NCBI RefSeq assembly: GCF_030503595.1
Contig: NZ_CP129966.1
Span: 1,550,001-1,614,000, forward strand
Direction: 5' to 3'
From: Corynebacterium sp. P4-C1
GTDB lineage: Bacteria; Actinomycetota; Actinomycetes; Mycobacteriales; Mycobacteriaceae
Length of the DNA stretch: 64,000 nt
Shown: positions 8,929 to 17,771 of the stretch, in pieces
Layout of the letters: each line of letters starts with the position of its first letter
Position numbering within the stretch: the stretch's first letter is position 1
Position numbers and translations under genes: made by a program
Notes under the pieces: generated by a model
What the model was told of the DNA's origin: nothing
Database searches by the model: none
What the model saw: only the letters and a program-made list of their open reading frames with translations

Positions 8929-9038
8929 AAAATAAGGGGCGGCCCGCGCTATCGGGGGGTGCGCGGGCCGCCGTAACCCGGCCACAAGGGGGGGGTAGGA
9001 GGGCCGGGGCCGGCCGCACTGTATATCGGGGCCGTGCG
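8929..9038 (-). ncRNA. 6C small RNA (B11 family), ends approximate
   Basis: On the minus strand two C-loop hairpins sit side by side, the signature of the actinobacterial 6C RNA. The first has stem CCCGGCC/GGCCGGG (about 8983-9008) with eight consecutive C in the loop. The second has a perfect 12-bp stem (8961-8972 with 8938-8949) and six C in an 11-base loop, followed by CCTTATTTT as a Rho-independent terminator. A -10-like CATAAT at 9050-9045 puts the start near 9038. From memory, the M. tuberculosis B11/6C RNA also lies between the ssd homologue and the HAD-phosphatase gene, as here. The transcript ends are estimates. Confidence 0.8.
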
Positions 9039-9144
9039 GGCATAATTATGGCACACCCCGGCAACCGAACACAACGGCGACCCGCGCCGAACTTCAAATA
9101 TTCGTTCGACCGCCGACCTTGACCACGGGCGTAAACTATCCCCC

Positions 9145-9957
9145 ATGACAGATTCGGGCGCTGAAAACCGCGTGGCGGCGTTTTTCGACCTGGATAAAAC
9201 GATCATCGCCACATCCTCGGCCTTCGCATTCGGCCGCGGGTTCCTCGACAGTGGCATGATCACGCGCACCGAAGCTCTCGAGCTGTTCTTGACCAAGACA
9301 TCCTACATGCTCAACGGCCAGTCCAGCTCGAAGATGGACGCCACGCGCGACCGCCTCGCCGACATGGTGGCCGGATGGCCCGTCGCCGACGTGCGCACCG
9401 TCGTCGCGGACACCATGAACACGGTGGTGACCCCCGCAATCTACCGGGAGGCGCGCGAGCTCATCGAGTGGCACCGCGAGCGCGGCCACGACGTCGTGAT
9501 CCTCTCGGCCTCGGCATCACTCCTGGTGGAACCGATCGCGGAAGAACTGGGCATCGACACCATCGTCGCCACCGAGGTCGAAGTTATCGACGGCAAACTC
9601 ACCGGCGCCATCACCCGCTACCTCAAGGGGGAGCAGAAGGCGGAGGCGATGAGGGAGCTCGTCGATAAGCGCGGCTACGACCTTGCCTCCAGCTATGCGT
9701 ACTCGGATTCGCTCACCGATGTCCCGATGCTCTCCCTCGTCGGACACCCCGTCGCTGTCAACCCTGAACGCGGGTTGAAAAAGCACGCCACGGAAAACGG
9801 CTGGGAGATGCGCAGCTTCAAAAACCCCGAGCCCCTCTTCAACCCGCCCGGCGCGAAAGAGATCGGCATCGGCGCCGGTGTCGTCGTCACCGTGACCGCC
9901 CTGACCGGCTTCGGCATCTGGTTGGCACAGCGCGGCCGCGGCGGCACCACCTCATAA
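9145..9957 (+). CDS. HAD-IB family phosphatase with C-terminal membrane helix
   Basis: 270-residue HAD-superfamily hydrolase of the SerB-like IB group. Motif I is FFDLDKTII (residues 13-21) with the two catalytic Asp, motif II is VILSAS near 120, the Lys is in the GEQKAEAM region, and motif IV is YSDSLTDVPML near 190. A single hydrophobic helix near 240-262 followed by an Arg-rich end suggests the enzyme is tethered to the membrane. It corresponds to the Rv3661-type protein. The substrate is unknown; phosphoserine or lysophospholipid phosphates are possibilities. Confidence 0.85.
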   Translation: MTDSGAENRVAAFFDLDKTIIATSSAFAFGRGFLDSGMITRTEALELFLTKTSYMLNGQSSSKMDATRDRLADMVAGWPVADVRTVVADTMNTVVTPAIYREARELIEWHRERGHDVVILSASASLLVEPIAEELGIDTIVATEVEVIDGKLTGAITRYLKGEQKAEAMRELVDKRGYDLASSYAYSDSLTDVPMLSLVGHPVAVNPERGLKKHATENGWEMRSFKNPEPLFNPPGAKEIGIGAGVVVTVTALTGFGIWLAQRGRGGTTS

Positions 9958-10036
9958 TGTGCTGTGCGTTACTATAAGATCGGTTTGAACTGACTACACA
10001 CCGGAAGAGCCGGTGCGCCCCGAGGAAGGTTGAGAA

Positions 10037-10603
10037 ATGAGCGACAAGGGTCTGTACACCAGCGGGTCGACCAGCTACAAGGCAAAGGTCGACTCCATCC
10101 CGCTCCGCGACACGGACGTGACGCAGCCGGGCAGCGACTCCCTGGGCACCCTCGTGTCCAACGCTACCGAGCAGATGTCCAGCCTGGTCCGCAGCGAAAT
10201 TGAGCTGGCGAAGACCGAGGTTGTCGGCGAAGCCAAGAAAGCGGCTGTCGGCGGCGGCCTGCTCGGTGCCGCAGGTGTCGTGGCGGCGTTTTCCTCCTTC
10301 TTCTTTTTCTTCTTCCTGGCCAAGCTGATCGCCATCTGGACGAACGACGCCTGGGGCTTCGGCATCGTCTTCCTGTTGATGCTCATCATTGCCGGCATCC
10401 TCGCCCTGATCGGCGTCAAGCGCTTCAAGGCAATGAGCAAGCCGGAGAAGACCATCGAGTCCGTCAACGAGCTGAAGAACCTCGTCCCGGGCCAGGCCCA
10501 GAAGAACCTGACCAAGGACACCTCGGAGCTGTACACCTCCTACGGCACCGGCACGACGGTTCCGGGTGGCCACGCAGCGAACGGTTCCACGGCAGTCAAG
10601 TAG
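10037..10603 (+). CDS. actinobacterial holin-like (Holin-X/DUF1469) membrane protein
   Basis: 188-residue protein with a hydrophilic N terminus, a helical stretch SLVRSEIELAKTEVVGEAKKAA (about 52-73) and two membrane helices (near 75-100 and 108-135). This is the layout of the 'phage holin family' Holin-X domain found in nearly all actinobacteria. Despite the family name there is no phage context; it is a chromosomal protein, probably a membrane-shaping or stress protein. GAGGAAGG precedes the ATG. The tail is rich in Gly, Thr and Ser. Confidence 0.8.
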   Translation: MSDKGLYTSGSTSYKAKVDSIPLRDTDVTQPGSDSLGTLVSNATEQMSSLVRSEIELAKTEVVGEAKKAAVGGGLLGAAGVVAAFSSFFFFFFLAKLIAIWTNDAWGFGIVFLLMLIIAGILALIGVKRFKAMSKPEKTIESVNELKNLVPGQAQKNLTKDTSELYTSYGTGTTVPGGHAANGSTAVK

Positions 10604-10694
10604 GTCCGTAGCGTCCAGCACGCGGACGGCGTGCGCCCAAGCGCCCGGCGGGCAGTGTCCCCGGGCGCTTTTTCATGCCAGAATCGGTGGCACC

Positions 10695-11636
10695 ATGACC
10701 AGCAGCACGAAGCGCGCGCGCAACCGTCAGCCCGTGTCGCCGAAAACGGTGGCTGTGGACGGCCCCTTCGAGCATGTGTGGCTCCACACCCGAGGCATCC
10801 GCCTGCATGCGACGGTGGCGGGCGACCCTGCCGACCCGCTCGTGCTGCTACTCCACGGCACCTTCGGGGCGTGGCTGGACTACCGGCACGTCATCGGGCC
10901 GTTGGCGGAGCTGGGTTTCCATGCCGCGGCGGTGGACATGCGCGGCTACGGGATGTCGGACAAGCCCCCGGCGCGCGCCGGCGACGACATGCTCATCGCC
11001 GTCGGGGACATCGACGGGGTGATCACCGCACTCGGCCACGACCGCGCTCACCTCGTCGGGCACGACACTGGCGGGGCCGTGGCCTGGGTGTACGCGGCGA
11101 CGCACCCGGAGCGTACCGCGAGTCTCGTCTCCGTTTCCGCGGCGCATCCCGCAGACCTGCGCGCACACGTGCGGTCCCGGCCCTGGGAATTGATGTTCAT
11201 GCTGGTCCGCCTCGCGGTGGGTCGCCTGCCCACCGGACTTCTGCTCGCGTGCACGCCCCTTATCCCGCGAGTCTGGCGGCGCGAACTCGTCCTCAACACC
11301 GCCCCCGGTTTCGCCGACACACCCGAATTCGACGATGCACTGAGCCTGCGCATTCAAGCCGCGCGCATCGACAACGCCCTGCGCGGCATCATCCGCAACA
11401 CGCGCCTGCTCACAGCGCACAAACAGAAAGGAACGGGCACGCTTATCGACGCCCCCGTCCTCCTCATCCACCCCCACCAGTCCGTCTGGGACCGCATCGA
11501 CGCCCGGACCCGACGCCGCTTAACCCCCGCGGCCGCATCCGGCCTGACTGTTCTCCACGTCCCCGGAACGAAGAATGTGCCGCATGTGGAGGATGCGGCG
11601 GGGTTCGTCGATACGCTCGCCGCTTTTCTGCGTTAA
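10695..11636 (+). CDS. alpha/beta hydrolase, epoxide hydrolase-like
   Basis: 313-residue alpha/beta-hydrolase. The oxyanion motif HGTFGAWLDY is near residue 53, the nucleophile elbow VGHDTGGAVAW near 118 carries Asp rather than Ser, and the C-terminal HVPGTKNVPHVED supplies the His. Asp nucleophiles are typical of epoxide hydrolases and haloalkane dehalogenases, and an ephE-type gene occupies this position in mycobacteria as I recall. The ATG at 10695 was chosen over a frame running into the previous gene. Its stop overlaps that of marP by four bases (convergent). It contains a motif copy at 11441 (LIDAP). Confidence 0.8.
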   Translation: MTSSTKRARNRQPVSPKTVAVDGPFEHVWLHTRGIRLHATVAGDPADPLVLLLHGTFGAWLDYRHVIGPLAELGFHAAAVDMRGYGMSDKPPARAGDDMLIAVGDIDGVITALGHDRAHLVGHDTGGAVAWVYAATHPERTASLVSVSAAHPADLRAHVRSRPWELMFMLVRLAVGRLPTGLLLACTPLIPRVWRRELVLNTAPGFADTPEFDDALSLRIQAARIDNALRGIIRNTRLLTAHKQKGTGTLIDAPVLLIHPHQSVWDRIDARTRRRLTPAAASGLTVLHVPGTKNVPHVEDAAGFVDTLAAFLR

Positions 11637-12814
11637 GCCACGCACTCGCGGGTGTCCACCGGTTCGGTGAGCCCCACATAGTCCCCCACGACCTTCTCCA
11701 TTTGACGGACCGTGAGGGCGTAGCCGGTGTCGGTGCCGTCGACTGCCGTTCCGAAGACGACGCCCAGCACCTCCCCCGAGGGCGACAGCAGCGGCCCTCC
11801 CGAATTGCCCTGGCGGATGCTGCCGCGCAGGGTGAACGCCTCGCGCTCGGTGCGTCCCGTCGCGTAAATGTCCGGCCCCGAGATATTCAGGCGTTCCCGC
11901 ACGCGCACCGCGGACACTGCGAACGGCCCGTTACCGGGAAAACCCATCACCATCGCGTCGTCGCCGCTGCGCGCGGTGCCCGGCGCAGTAGGCAGTGGGT
12001 CGATGCCCAGATTCGGCACGTGCAGCACCGCGATATCCGCCTCCGGGTCGTAGAGCACCACCGTCACCCGTTTCAGTCCCAGCACAGTGTCCAGCTCAAC
12101 CGTCTCCGTGCCCGCGACCACGTGGGCGTTGGTGATCACGTAGTCCGGCGCCGACACGAAACCGGAACCCGACAACCGGCGGCGGCAACTCTCCGAGTCG
12201 CCCAGCACGTGCACAATACTGGGGCGCACCTCCTCGACAACACCGGGATCAATGCTCGTGGGGTCCGGCGCATCCACTTCGGCGCCGCCCTGGAACGGGG
12301 ACACCAACGGGGGAAGACCGGTGACATCGATGAGCCTGGCCATGTGCTGCGGCACCTTGTTTCCCCACTCCGGAACCACGCTGTCGATCGCGGCGAGAAT
12401 ACGCGAACCACGGACCGCACTACCCGCCGGACCGCCAACATTCGCCGCGACAGGAACTGCGACCAGCCACACCACCACTGCCGCCAGCAGCAGCTGCACC
12501 AGAGAGCCGACTGCGGAATCCCACCGCCGCGTCGACTTCGAACGCAGCCGGTCCCGCAACGTCGCCCCGATGGCCGCGCCGACGATGTTGCCCACCCCGA
12601 CGAACGTCACCACCGTGGCCAGCAGAAGCAGCAGCCGGAGGCTCGTCGTGTCCGACACCCGCACCAGCAGTCCTGCCGCAACGAGCCCCACGACCAGGCC
12701 AGCGGATGCCCCCACCGCCGCGAAACACGCCGAAAAAGCTCCCTGCCGCCAACCGCCCGCGACCGCGGCGCAGAAGAGCACCACGAGTACGAGATCGACG
12801 ATGAGAGCAGTCAC
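11633..12814 (-). CDS. MarP-type membrane serine protease (CvpA plus trypsin-like domain)
   Basis: 393-residue protein with four transmembrane helices (CvpA-like, about 3-125), then a periplasmic chymotrypsin-fold protease. The triad residues are visible: His in VITNAHVVAG, Asp in DPEADIAVL, Ser in RQGNSGGPLLS. Two cysteines (in ESCRRR and near the C terminus) could make the disulphide known for mycobacterial MarP. MarP is needed for acid and oxidative-stress resistance in mycobacteria; the same role here is inference. It lies upstream of the convergent epoxide-hydrolase-like gene and 27 bases downstream of the NUDIX gene. Confidence 0.9.
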   Translation of the reverse strand: MTALIVDLVLVVLFCAAVAGGWRQGAFSACFAAVGASAGLVVGLVAAGLLVRVSDTTSLRLLLLLATVVTFVGVGNIVGAAIGATLRDRLRSKSTRRWDSAVGSLVQLLLAAVVVWLVAVPVAANVGGPAGSAVRGSRILAAIDSVVPEWGNKVPQHMARLIDVTGLPPLVSPFQGGAEVDAPDPTSIDPGVVEEVRPSIVHVLGDSESCRRRLSGSGFVSAPDYVITNAHVVAGTETVELDTVLGLKRVTVVLYDPEADIAVLHVPNLGIDPLPTAPGTARSGDDAMVMGFPGNGPFAVSAVRVRERLNISGPDIYATGRTEREAFTLRGSIRQGNSGGPLLSPSGEVLGVVFGTAVDGTDTGYALTVRQMEKVVGDYVGLTEPVDTRECVA

Positions 12815-12841
12815 GGAAGGCTACCCTAGCCGGGCAGCGGG

Positions 12842-13528
12842 CTAAAACCCGTGTCCCTCGCCGTTGCGCGACTCCCCCAGCGCTTTCCGCAGATCCACCG
12901 CGTCCTTGTGCTCCCACGGCTCTTCCCAGCCGGCCTCGCGGATCATCACCGCGAGCAGGGAGGCGGTGAAACCCCACACGAGGTAGCCGTCGACGTCGAA
13001 AGCCGGGCCCGACCATCCCAGCCGCGCGACGCGGTAACGGTTGTCCGGGTCGATGAGCTGGGCGAGATCGACGAAGAAGACGTCGTCGTTCTCCTCCGGG
13101 CTGGCGCACCACACTTCCCCCGGGTCCTGCGCATACGCCAGCACCGGGTTCACCGGGTGGCCGGAGGGGCCGACAGCGATGTCTTCGAGCACGGCCAGCG
13201 TTGTCACGCGGGCAGGTTCCAGCCCGGTCTCCTCGTGGGCTTCGCGCAAGGCGGCCTCGACCGGGCCTGCGTCCTCCGGCTCAAGCCGCCCGCCGGGAAA
13301 CGCCATCTGGCCCGAGTGGTTCCGCAAAGTCGGCGCGCGGTGGGTGAGCAGGATCTGCGCGTCGTCGGGCAGCTCGCGCGCATCAGCATCCCCCGTGAAG
13401 CACATCAGCACCGCGGACCGACGCGATTTCCGCGACGCCAACCGCATATGCCCCTGCATCTTGTTCACCAGCCTCGCGTTACCCGGCGCCGACAGCACCC
13501 CCACCAGCCCGTTCAGCCACAGCGCCAT
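12842..13528 (-). CDS. NUDIX hydrolase, CoA-pyrophosphatase type
   Basis: 228-residue NUDIX protein. The box FPGGRLEPEDAGPVEAALRE followed by AHEETGL (residues 77-103) and the preceding LTHRAPTLRNHSGQMAFPGG match the CoA pyrophosphatase (NudL-like) branch, which has a slightly stretched NUDIX box. It directly follows the TlpA-like gene, with the stop and ATG adjacent, so nth, tlpA-like, nudix and marP form one minus-strand unit. The exact substrate (CoA, NADH or oxidised nucleotide) is not decided by the sequence. Confidence 0.85.
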   Translation of the reverse strand: MALWLNGLVGVLSAPGNARLVNKMQGHMRLASRKSRRSAVLMCFTGDADARELPDDAQILLTHRAPTLRNHSGQMAFPGGRLEPEDAGPVEAALREAHEETGLEPARVTTLAVLEDIAVGPSGHPVNPVLAYAQDPGEVWCASPEENDDVFFVDLAQLIDPDNRYRVARLGWSGPAFDVDGYLVWGFTASLLAVMIREAGWEEPWEHKDAVDLRKALGESRNGEGHGF

Positions 13529-14086
13529 CTACAACAACCCCTCCACGGCGCCCACAATTTCGCTTGACGACGAAAAAGCCTTCCCCACAACCCCCACCTT
13601 CTCATCTCCCCGGAACACCACTGTGACCGGCACGACCCCCGGCAGACCGTGCGTGCCCGCGAAAGAATTGTCGTCGTCCTGGTAGCTGGGAAGACCCACC
13701 CCCAGATCGTTGAGCAGGGCCGCTCCATTCGCCGCGTTCGTGTCCGCGTGGACGCCCACAACCGTGTACTCGGGGTGCTCCCGGGCGAATTCGTCGAGAG
13801 CCGGCAACTCCTCCCGGCAGGGTTCGCACCACCATGCCCACACATTGACCACGGTGATCTCGTTGTCCGGGCGCCCGCTGTCCGCGCCCCCGAGGCACGG
13901 CAGCTCCACTCCCCCGACGGCGCCGCCCGGGCAGTCCGGCCGCGCCGGGACCGCAGCGTGGCTCTGCTGGGGTTGTTCTCCCCCATCAGGAGCATCGGCG
14001 GGACGCAGCAGCGACACCGCCGCCGCGACCACCAGCACCGTCACCGCCACCAGGGCGGCAACGCTCAGCCAGGCCTGCTTCGTCAC
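13529..14086 (-). CDS. TlpA/ResA-like membrane-anchored thioredoxin
   Basis: 185-residue extracytoplasmic thiol-disulphide protein. The GTG at 14086 overlaps the nth stop by four bases (GTGA), which decides the start against a much longer non-conserved frame. An N-terminal membrane anchor (about 7-27) is followed by a thioredoxin fold with the redox motif [12 protein letters not shown] and the cis-Pro loop GVVPVTVVF. An extra Cys pair (DCPGG...LPCLGG) lies before the fold. It probably reduces or oxidises secreted proteins or cytochrome c. Confidence 0.85.
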   Translation of the reverse strand: MTKQAWLSVAALVAVTVLVVAAAVSLLRPADAPDGGEQPQQSHAAVPARPDCPGGAVGGVELPCLGGADSGRPDNEITVVNVWAWWCEPCREELPALDEFAREHPEYTVVGVHADTNAANGAALLNDLGVGLPSYQDDDNSFAGTHGLPGVVPVTVVFRGDEKVGVVGKAFSSSSEIVGAVEGLL

Positions 14087-14883
14087 TCGCGGCCCTCCCC
14101 CATCATGGACAGAATATGCTCCCGTTCCGGCCCCGTGACCAGCTTCTCCGCGTCCGCCCACTCGACCGGACCCGCTTGCCCGAACGACGGACAGTCGTAC
14201 GCCAACGGGCACGCCCCGCACGCCGCCTTCCGCGCATGGCAGACCCGGCGGCCACAGAAAATGATCCGGTGGGAAAACATCGTCCACTCGCGCTTCTCGA
14301 TCAACTGGCCGATAGCCCGTTCAATCGCCACAGGATCCTTTTCATCCGTCAAACCCAGGCGGCGCACCAAACGCTGGAAATGCGTATCGACGGTCAACCC
14401 CGGCAGCCCGAACGCATTCCCCCTCACGACATGCGCCGTCTTGCGACCCACCCCCGGCAACTTCACCAGGTCCTCAATCGCCACCGGCACTTCGCCGTCG
14501 TACTTGGCCACCAGCATCTCCCCGATGCCCTTCAGGTGCCCCGCTTTCGCACGGTAAAACCCGACCGGCTTGATGATGCTCTCCAGCTCGGCGGGGTCCG
14601 CCGCGGCGTAGTCCGCGGCCGTCGTAAAGCGCGCGAAAAGCGTCGGCGTGACTTGGTTGACCCGCACATCCGTCGTTTGCGCGCTGAGCATCGTGGCCAT
14701 GAGCAACTCGAGCGGCGTCGAAAAGTCGAGCTCAGCATGCGCATCCGGAAACATCGCCGCCAACGTCCGGTTCACTCGGCGCGCACGGCGCACACGTCCC
14801 AACTCCGTTTCCGTCCCCCGCGCAGCCGGGTGCGAACCCGGACGACGGAACCGCACAGGCGTCGTCGAAGCAGAAACAGACAT
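14083..14883 (-). CDS. nth: endonuclease III
   Basis: 266-residue base-excision repair glycosylase/AP lyase for oxidised pyrimidines. It shows the helix-hairpin-helix [15 protein letters not shown] with the catalytic Lys, the downstream catalytic Asp in [10 protein letters not shown], and the iron-sulphur motif C-x6-C-x2-C-x5-C in [17 protein letters not shown]. The N-terminal 35 residues are basic and poorly conserved, so the true start could be slightly downstream. It heads the unit running through the TlpA-like, NUDIX and MarP genes. Confidence 0.93.
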   Translation of the reverse strand: MSVSASTTPVRFRRPGSHPAARGTETELGRVRRARRVNRTLAAMFPDAHAELDFSTPLELLMATMLSAQTTDVRVNQVTPTLFARFTTAADYAAADPAELESIIKPVGFYRAKAGHLKGIGEMLVAKYDGEVPVAIEDLVKLPGVGRKTAHVVRGNAFGLPGLTVDTHFQRLVRRLGLTDEKDPVAIERAIGQLIEKREWTMFSHRIIFCGRRVCHARKAACGACPLAYDCPSFGQAGPVEWADAEKLVTGPEREHILSMMGEGRE

Positions 14884-14906
14884 GGCGTTAACTATACTTA
14901 GACACC

Positions 14907-15008
14907 ATGCTCAGCATTCTCCTCGCGCTACTTGCGCCCGCGTTCCTCGCTGTCTTCCTCGTCGCCATGGAACGCCTCGAGATCGCGGTTGTTCACACCG
15001 AGCAATAA
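14907..15008 (+). CDS. 33-residue membrane peptide upstream of glxR
   Basis: Small frame from ATG 14907 to TAA 15008, divergent from nth by 23 bases. The peptide starts [20 protein letters not shown], one plausible membrane helix, and continues with a short polar tail containing MERLEIAVV and ending HTEQ. No protein family is recognisable. It lies where mycobacteria carry a small membrane-protein gene between nth and crp, which supports a real gene. There is no strong Shine-Dalgarno, but AACTATACTTAG about 15 bases upstream could serve as a -10 for a nearly leaderless message. Confidence 0.5.
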   Translation: MLSILLALLAPAFLAVFLVAMERLEIAVVHTEQ

Positions 15009-15135
15009 AAATTCGCCTATGGCAAATGCCGGGCACACCACCGGCGAAATGATAGTGTTGGCAGGTGTGACTTGGCCCGCGAGTTGACGCGCCGGTGACC
15101 AACTCCACAGAGACCGCGAACGACAAGGAGCTTCG

Positions 15136-15819
15136 ATGCAAAGCGTGCAGGAGACACTAGCCCGCGCAGGAATCTTCCAAGGCGTCGACCCCGATGCCGT
15201 GATCAACCTGATCTCACAGATGCAGACCGAGTCGTTCCCACGCGGCACAACCATCTTCGACGAAGGCGAACCCGGCGATACCCTCTACATCATCGTCGAA
15301 GGCAAAGTGAAGCTCGCCCGCCACGCCCCCGACGGCCGCGAGAACCTCCTGTCCGTCATGGGCCCCTCCGACATGTTCGGCGAATTGTCCATCTTCGACC
15401 CGGGTCCGCGCACCTCCTCCGCCGTGTGCGTCACCGAAGTCCAAGCCGCCACCATGGACTCCGAGATGCTCCGCACCTGGATCAACGACCACCCGGAGAT
15501 CTCCCAGCAGCTGCTGCGCGTCCTCGCCCGCCGCCTGCGCCGCACCAACGCCTCGCTCGCGGACCTCATCTTCACCGACGTCCCCGGCCGCGTCGCCAAG
15601 ACCCTCCTGCAGCTGGCCAACCGCTTCGGCACCCAGGAAGGCTCCGGTCTTCGCGTCAACCACGACCTCACCCAGGAAGAGATCGCCCAGCTCGTCGGCG
15701 CATCCCGCGAGACCGTCAACAAGGCCCTTGCCACCTTCGCCCAGCGCGGCTGGATCCGCCTCGAGGGCAAGTCTGTCGTCATTGTAGACACCGAGCACCT
15801 CGCGCGCCGCGCACGCTAG
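15136..15819 (+). CDS. glxR: cAMP-responsive global regulator GlxR (CRP family)
   Basis: 227-residue CRP/FNR regulator, the corynebacterial global regulator of carbon metabolism. The cyclic-nucleotide domain occupies about 10-125 and includes the phosphate-binding cassette [17 protein letters not shown]. The C-terminal winged helix carries [30 protein letters not shown], whose recognition helix fits the TGTGA half-site used by CRP proteins. AAGGAGC sits seven bases before the ATG. The length is that expected for GlxR. It is followed by its own terminator. I found no convincing GlxR site next to its own promoter. Confidence 0.95.
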   Translation: MQSVQETLARAGIFQGVDPDAVINLISQMQTESFPRGTTIFDEGEPGDTLYIIVEGKVKLARHAPDGRENLLSVMGPSDMFGELSIFDPGPRTSSAVCVTEVQAATMDSEMLRTWINDHPEISQQLLRVLARRLRRTNASLADLIFTDVPGRVAKTLLQLANRFGTQEGSGLRVNHDLTQEEIAQLVGASRETVNKALATFAQRGWIRLEGKSVVIVDTEHLARRAR

Positions 15820-15838
15820 TTCCTACCGCTCTTTCACG

Positions 15839-15866
15839 CCGCCCCTCCGTTCTCCGGGGCGGTTTT
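15839..15866 (+). terminator. Rho-independent terminator of glxR
   Basis: A perfect 7-bp GC stem (CCGCCCC at 15839-15845, GGGGCGG at 15856-15862) with a ten-base loop, followed by TTTT. It lies 20 bases after the glxR stop. Confidence 0.85.
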
Positions 15867-16095
15867 CGCATTCCCGCTCACCTGGCGTTCGCTCAGCCCG
15901 CTTCCGGCAGCTTCGGCCGCCGCGTCCGCCGCCGATTCCGCAGTTTTGTCGCTTTTCGTGGAACCGGTTCTTTTCGCATGTCATCGCCCTGATGTGGGTG
16001 GTGATGGTGCCGAGGCATCTGGATAAGAGGGAGTTATCCACAGGTGTGGGTTGGGGGTGTTTTGTGGTGTCGGGGTTGTTTTTATGCTCGGGGTC

Positions 16096-17262
16096 ATGAA
16101 CGATTTCGACGCTTTCATCGCTTCTGTGTCTTCCCCGATGGGGGTCTTGGCGGGGTTCGACCGTCAGGTGGCGGTGCGTGCCGGCATCAACCCGGTCACG
16201 GTACGCAGGTGGGCCCGTTTGGCGAGGGTGTATTTCGGGCCGACGCGGTTTACCCGCAAGCAACGCCACGCGGTGCGCCTGGCACGCGAAACATCGAAGT
16301 CGTTGGACCAGTTAGTCTTCATCGAGTCCTGTGTACGTGGCGTTGCTGATGATGCCGGTAAGTGGGGGTTGCGTCTGGCGTTGTTGTCGGTGCGTGGTAC
16401 TTACGACACCTTGAAGCGCAAAGCCGCCGACATCCTCCCCAACCACGGCGACAGTGACAGCGACGGGGGCGGTGATGGTGGGCGTGGTGCCCCTGCACTG
16501 GGTGTGCGGTTCACCGGGTCTTTCAAAGGCACCCGCACGATGACGGTGACCGGGGATGAACACGTTATAGCAGCGGTGGAATTCGCCTTGCGGCGTGATC
16601 TGCGCCCAGATAGGCCGGTGGCAGGCCAGATGTATGACGCGTTCGTCAACCTGATCCACACCACCAACAACAACGGCGACCGTGCCGGTGCCGGTGCTGG
16701 TGGTTCTGGTGCTGGTGGTGGTGTGGCCGCGGCGGTGCCACGCCCGGTGGTGCTCATCCCGCTCGATGAGTACACCAGGATCCTTGCCGGTGACGGTGAT
16801 GATGTGGTGCTGGGGTTATCCGATGGCACCACGATGACCGGGGCGCAGTATTTAGCGCGGTTTCACGGCACCACCTTGGAAGTGGCGGTGTTCCACCCAC
16901 AGGCAGGTGCAGTGAACCTGTATGACACCAAGCGCTTGGCCAATGCCAAGCAGCGGGATCTAGCCCGGATGGTGCTCACCACCTGCCCGGTACCAGGCTG
17001 CCGGCACGCGGCGGATAACTGCGAGGTCCACCATGTCACTGCCTGGTCGCGGGGTGGGTTGACGAATATGGATAACCTGTCGGTGCTGTGCAGGTACCAC
17101 AACCGCACCAACGACGATGACCCGGGCAAGAGGACTAGGGGCCGGATTGAGATCAGGGCCGGAACACCGACCTGGGTATCGCCCAGGGGCACACCAGTGG
17201 CGAATAACCGCCACCCCTACGGGGCAATGAAACAGCTCTTCGGGACACAAGCAGGACCATAA
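16096..17262 (+). CDS. HNH endonuclease signature protein
   Basis: 388-residue protein of the corynebacterial HNH family that occurs in several copies per genome. The N-terminal half is helical and contains VTVRRWARLARVYFG (about 35-50); the C-terminal HNH nuclease domain shows CPVPGCRHAADNCEVHHVTAWS, then GGLTNMDNLSVLCRYHN, including the Cys pairs and catalytic His. Between them is a Gly/Ala/Asp-rich linker (near 130-145 and 205-225). I chose the ATG at 16096, though one at 16084 is possible. GC-skewed low-complexity codons and the neighbouring IS remnant suggest an accessory gene. The target is unknown. Confidence 0.8.
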   Translation: MNDFDAFIASVSSPMGVLAGFDRQVAVRAGINPVTVRRWARLARVYFGPTRFTRKQRHAVRLARETSKSLDQLVFIESCVRGVADDAGKWGLRLALLSVRGTYDTLKRKAADILPNHGDSDSDGGGDGGRGAPALGVRFTGSFKGTRTMTVTGDEHVIAAVEFALRRDLRPDRPVAGQMYDAFVNLIHTTNNNGDRAGAGAGGSGAGGGVAAAVPRPVVLIPLDEYTRILAGDGDDVVLGLSDGTTMTGAQYLARFHGTTLEVAVFHPQAGAVNLYDTKRLANAKQRDLARMVLTTCPVPGCRHAADNCEVHHVTAWSRGGLTNMDNLSVLCRYHNRTNDDDPGKRTRGRIEIRAGTPTWVSPRGTPVANNRHPYGAMKQLFGTQAGP

Positions 17263-17477
17263 GCACCATCCCGGCACAGCCGGACTCCTTGCCTGCAGAC
17301 ACGCACCCGATTGCAGACACATGCCTGGCTGCTGGGACGAACCCGACACTGGCGCGTCTCTGATGCTGGGGCGTACCCGACTACTCGACTGCTGATACGG
17401 CGATCCCGCGAAACACCACGCAGGACCGCCGATCAACCACGCCCGAAAACACTGGGCAAAAATCCGGCCGGATTGTC

Positions 17478-17600
17478 AGCGCTCTTTGGAAAGTAGCCCA
17501 AAGCGCTCCCTGAAAAGTAGCCCATCGAAAAATTGGATGGGTGATTCCTTTGGAGCAATGGGCACAGATCCGATACCTGCGTGGGAGAGACTCCGGGCCG
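17478..17600 (+). pseudogene. IS21-family remnant: terminal repeats plus start of istA
   Basis: Two direct 23-base repeats sit in tandem at 17478-17500 and 17502-17524 (AGCGCTC..TGGAAAGTAGCCCA type), the multiple-repeat end typical of IS21 elements. Sixteen bases later a GTG at 17541 opens a frame reading VIPLEQWAQIRYLRG, which resembles the N terminus of IstA (ISVEDWAEIRRLHR type). Similarity is lost after about 15 codons, although another frame further on reads VRDYWKAG. There is no istB and no opposite end, so this is a truncated, decayed element. The rest of 17263-17771 shows no gene. Confidence 0.6.
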
Positions 17601-17728
17601 ATGGCTGACCCCGGAATCGCGTCGGACCCCCGCTCAGCATCGGGTTCGCGATTACTGGAAAGCCGGGAGGCAGGATCGACCATGCGCGCAATATATAAGC
17701 CGTATATACGGCAGTATATGAAAGGAAA

Positions 17729-17756
17729 GACGGGCACCTTGGGGAAGGGGCCCGTC
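17729..17756 (-). terminator. terminator of the MBL-hydrolase gene
   Basis: On the minus strand GACGGGC (17756-17750) pairs with GCCCGTC (17735-17729) around a 14-base loop, followed by TTTCCTTTC. It lies 16 bases beyond the stop of the MBL gene. The stem overlaps an intergenic copy of the GTCGATAAGC motif (17754-17763). Confidence 0.65.
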
Positions 17757-17771
17757 GATAAGCGTCGAAGC

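Noticed and set aside
10037..10603. prophage remnant suggested by a holin-like gene
   Set aside because: The Holin-X family is a standard actinobacterial chromosomal gene. No other phage gene is nearby.
10631..12829. 732-codon plus-strand frame
   Set aside because: Arg/His/Pro-rich shadow covering the epoxide-hydrolase-like gene in another frame and the antisense of marP. No conserved motif.
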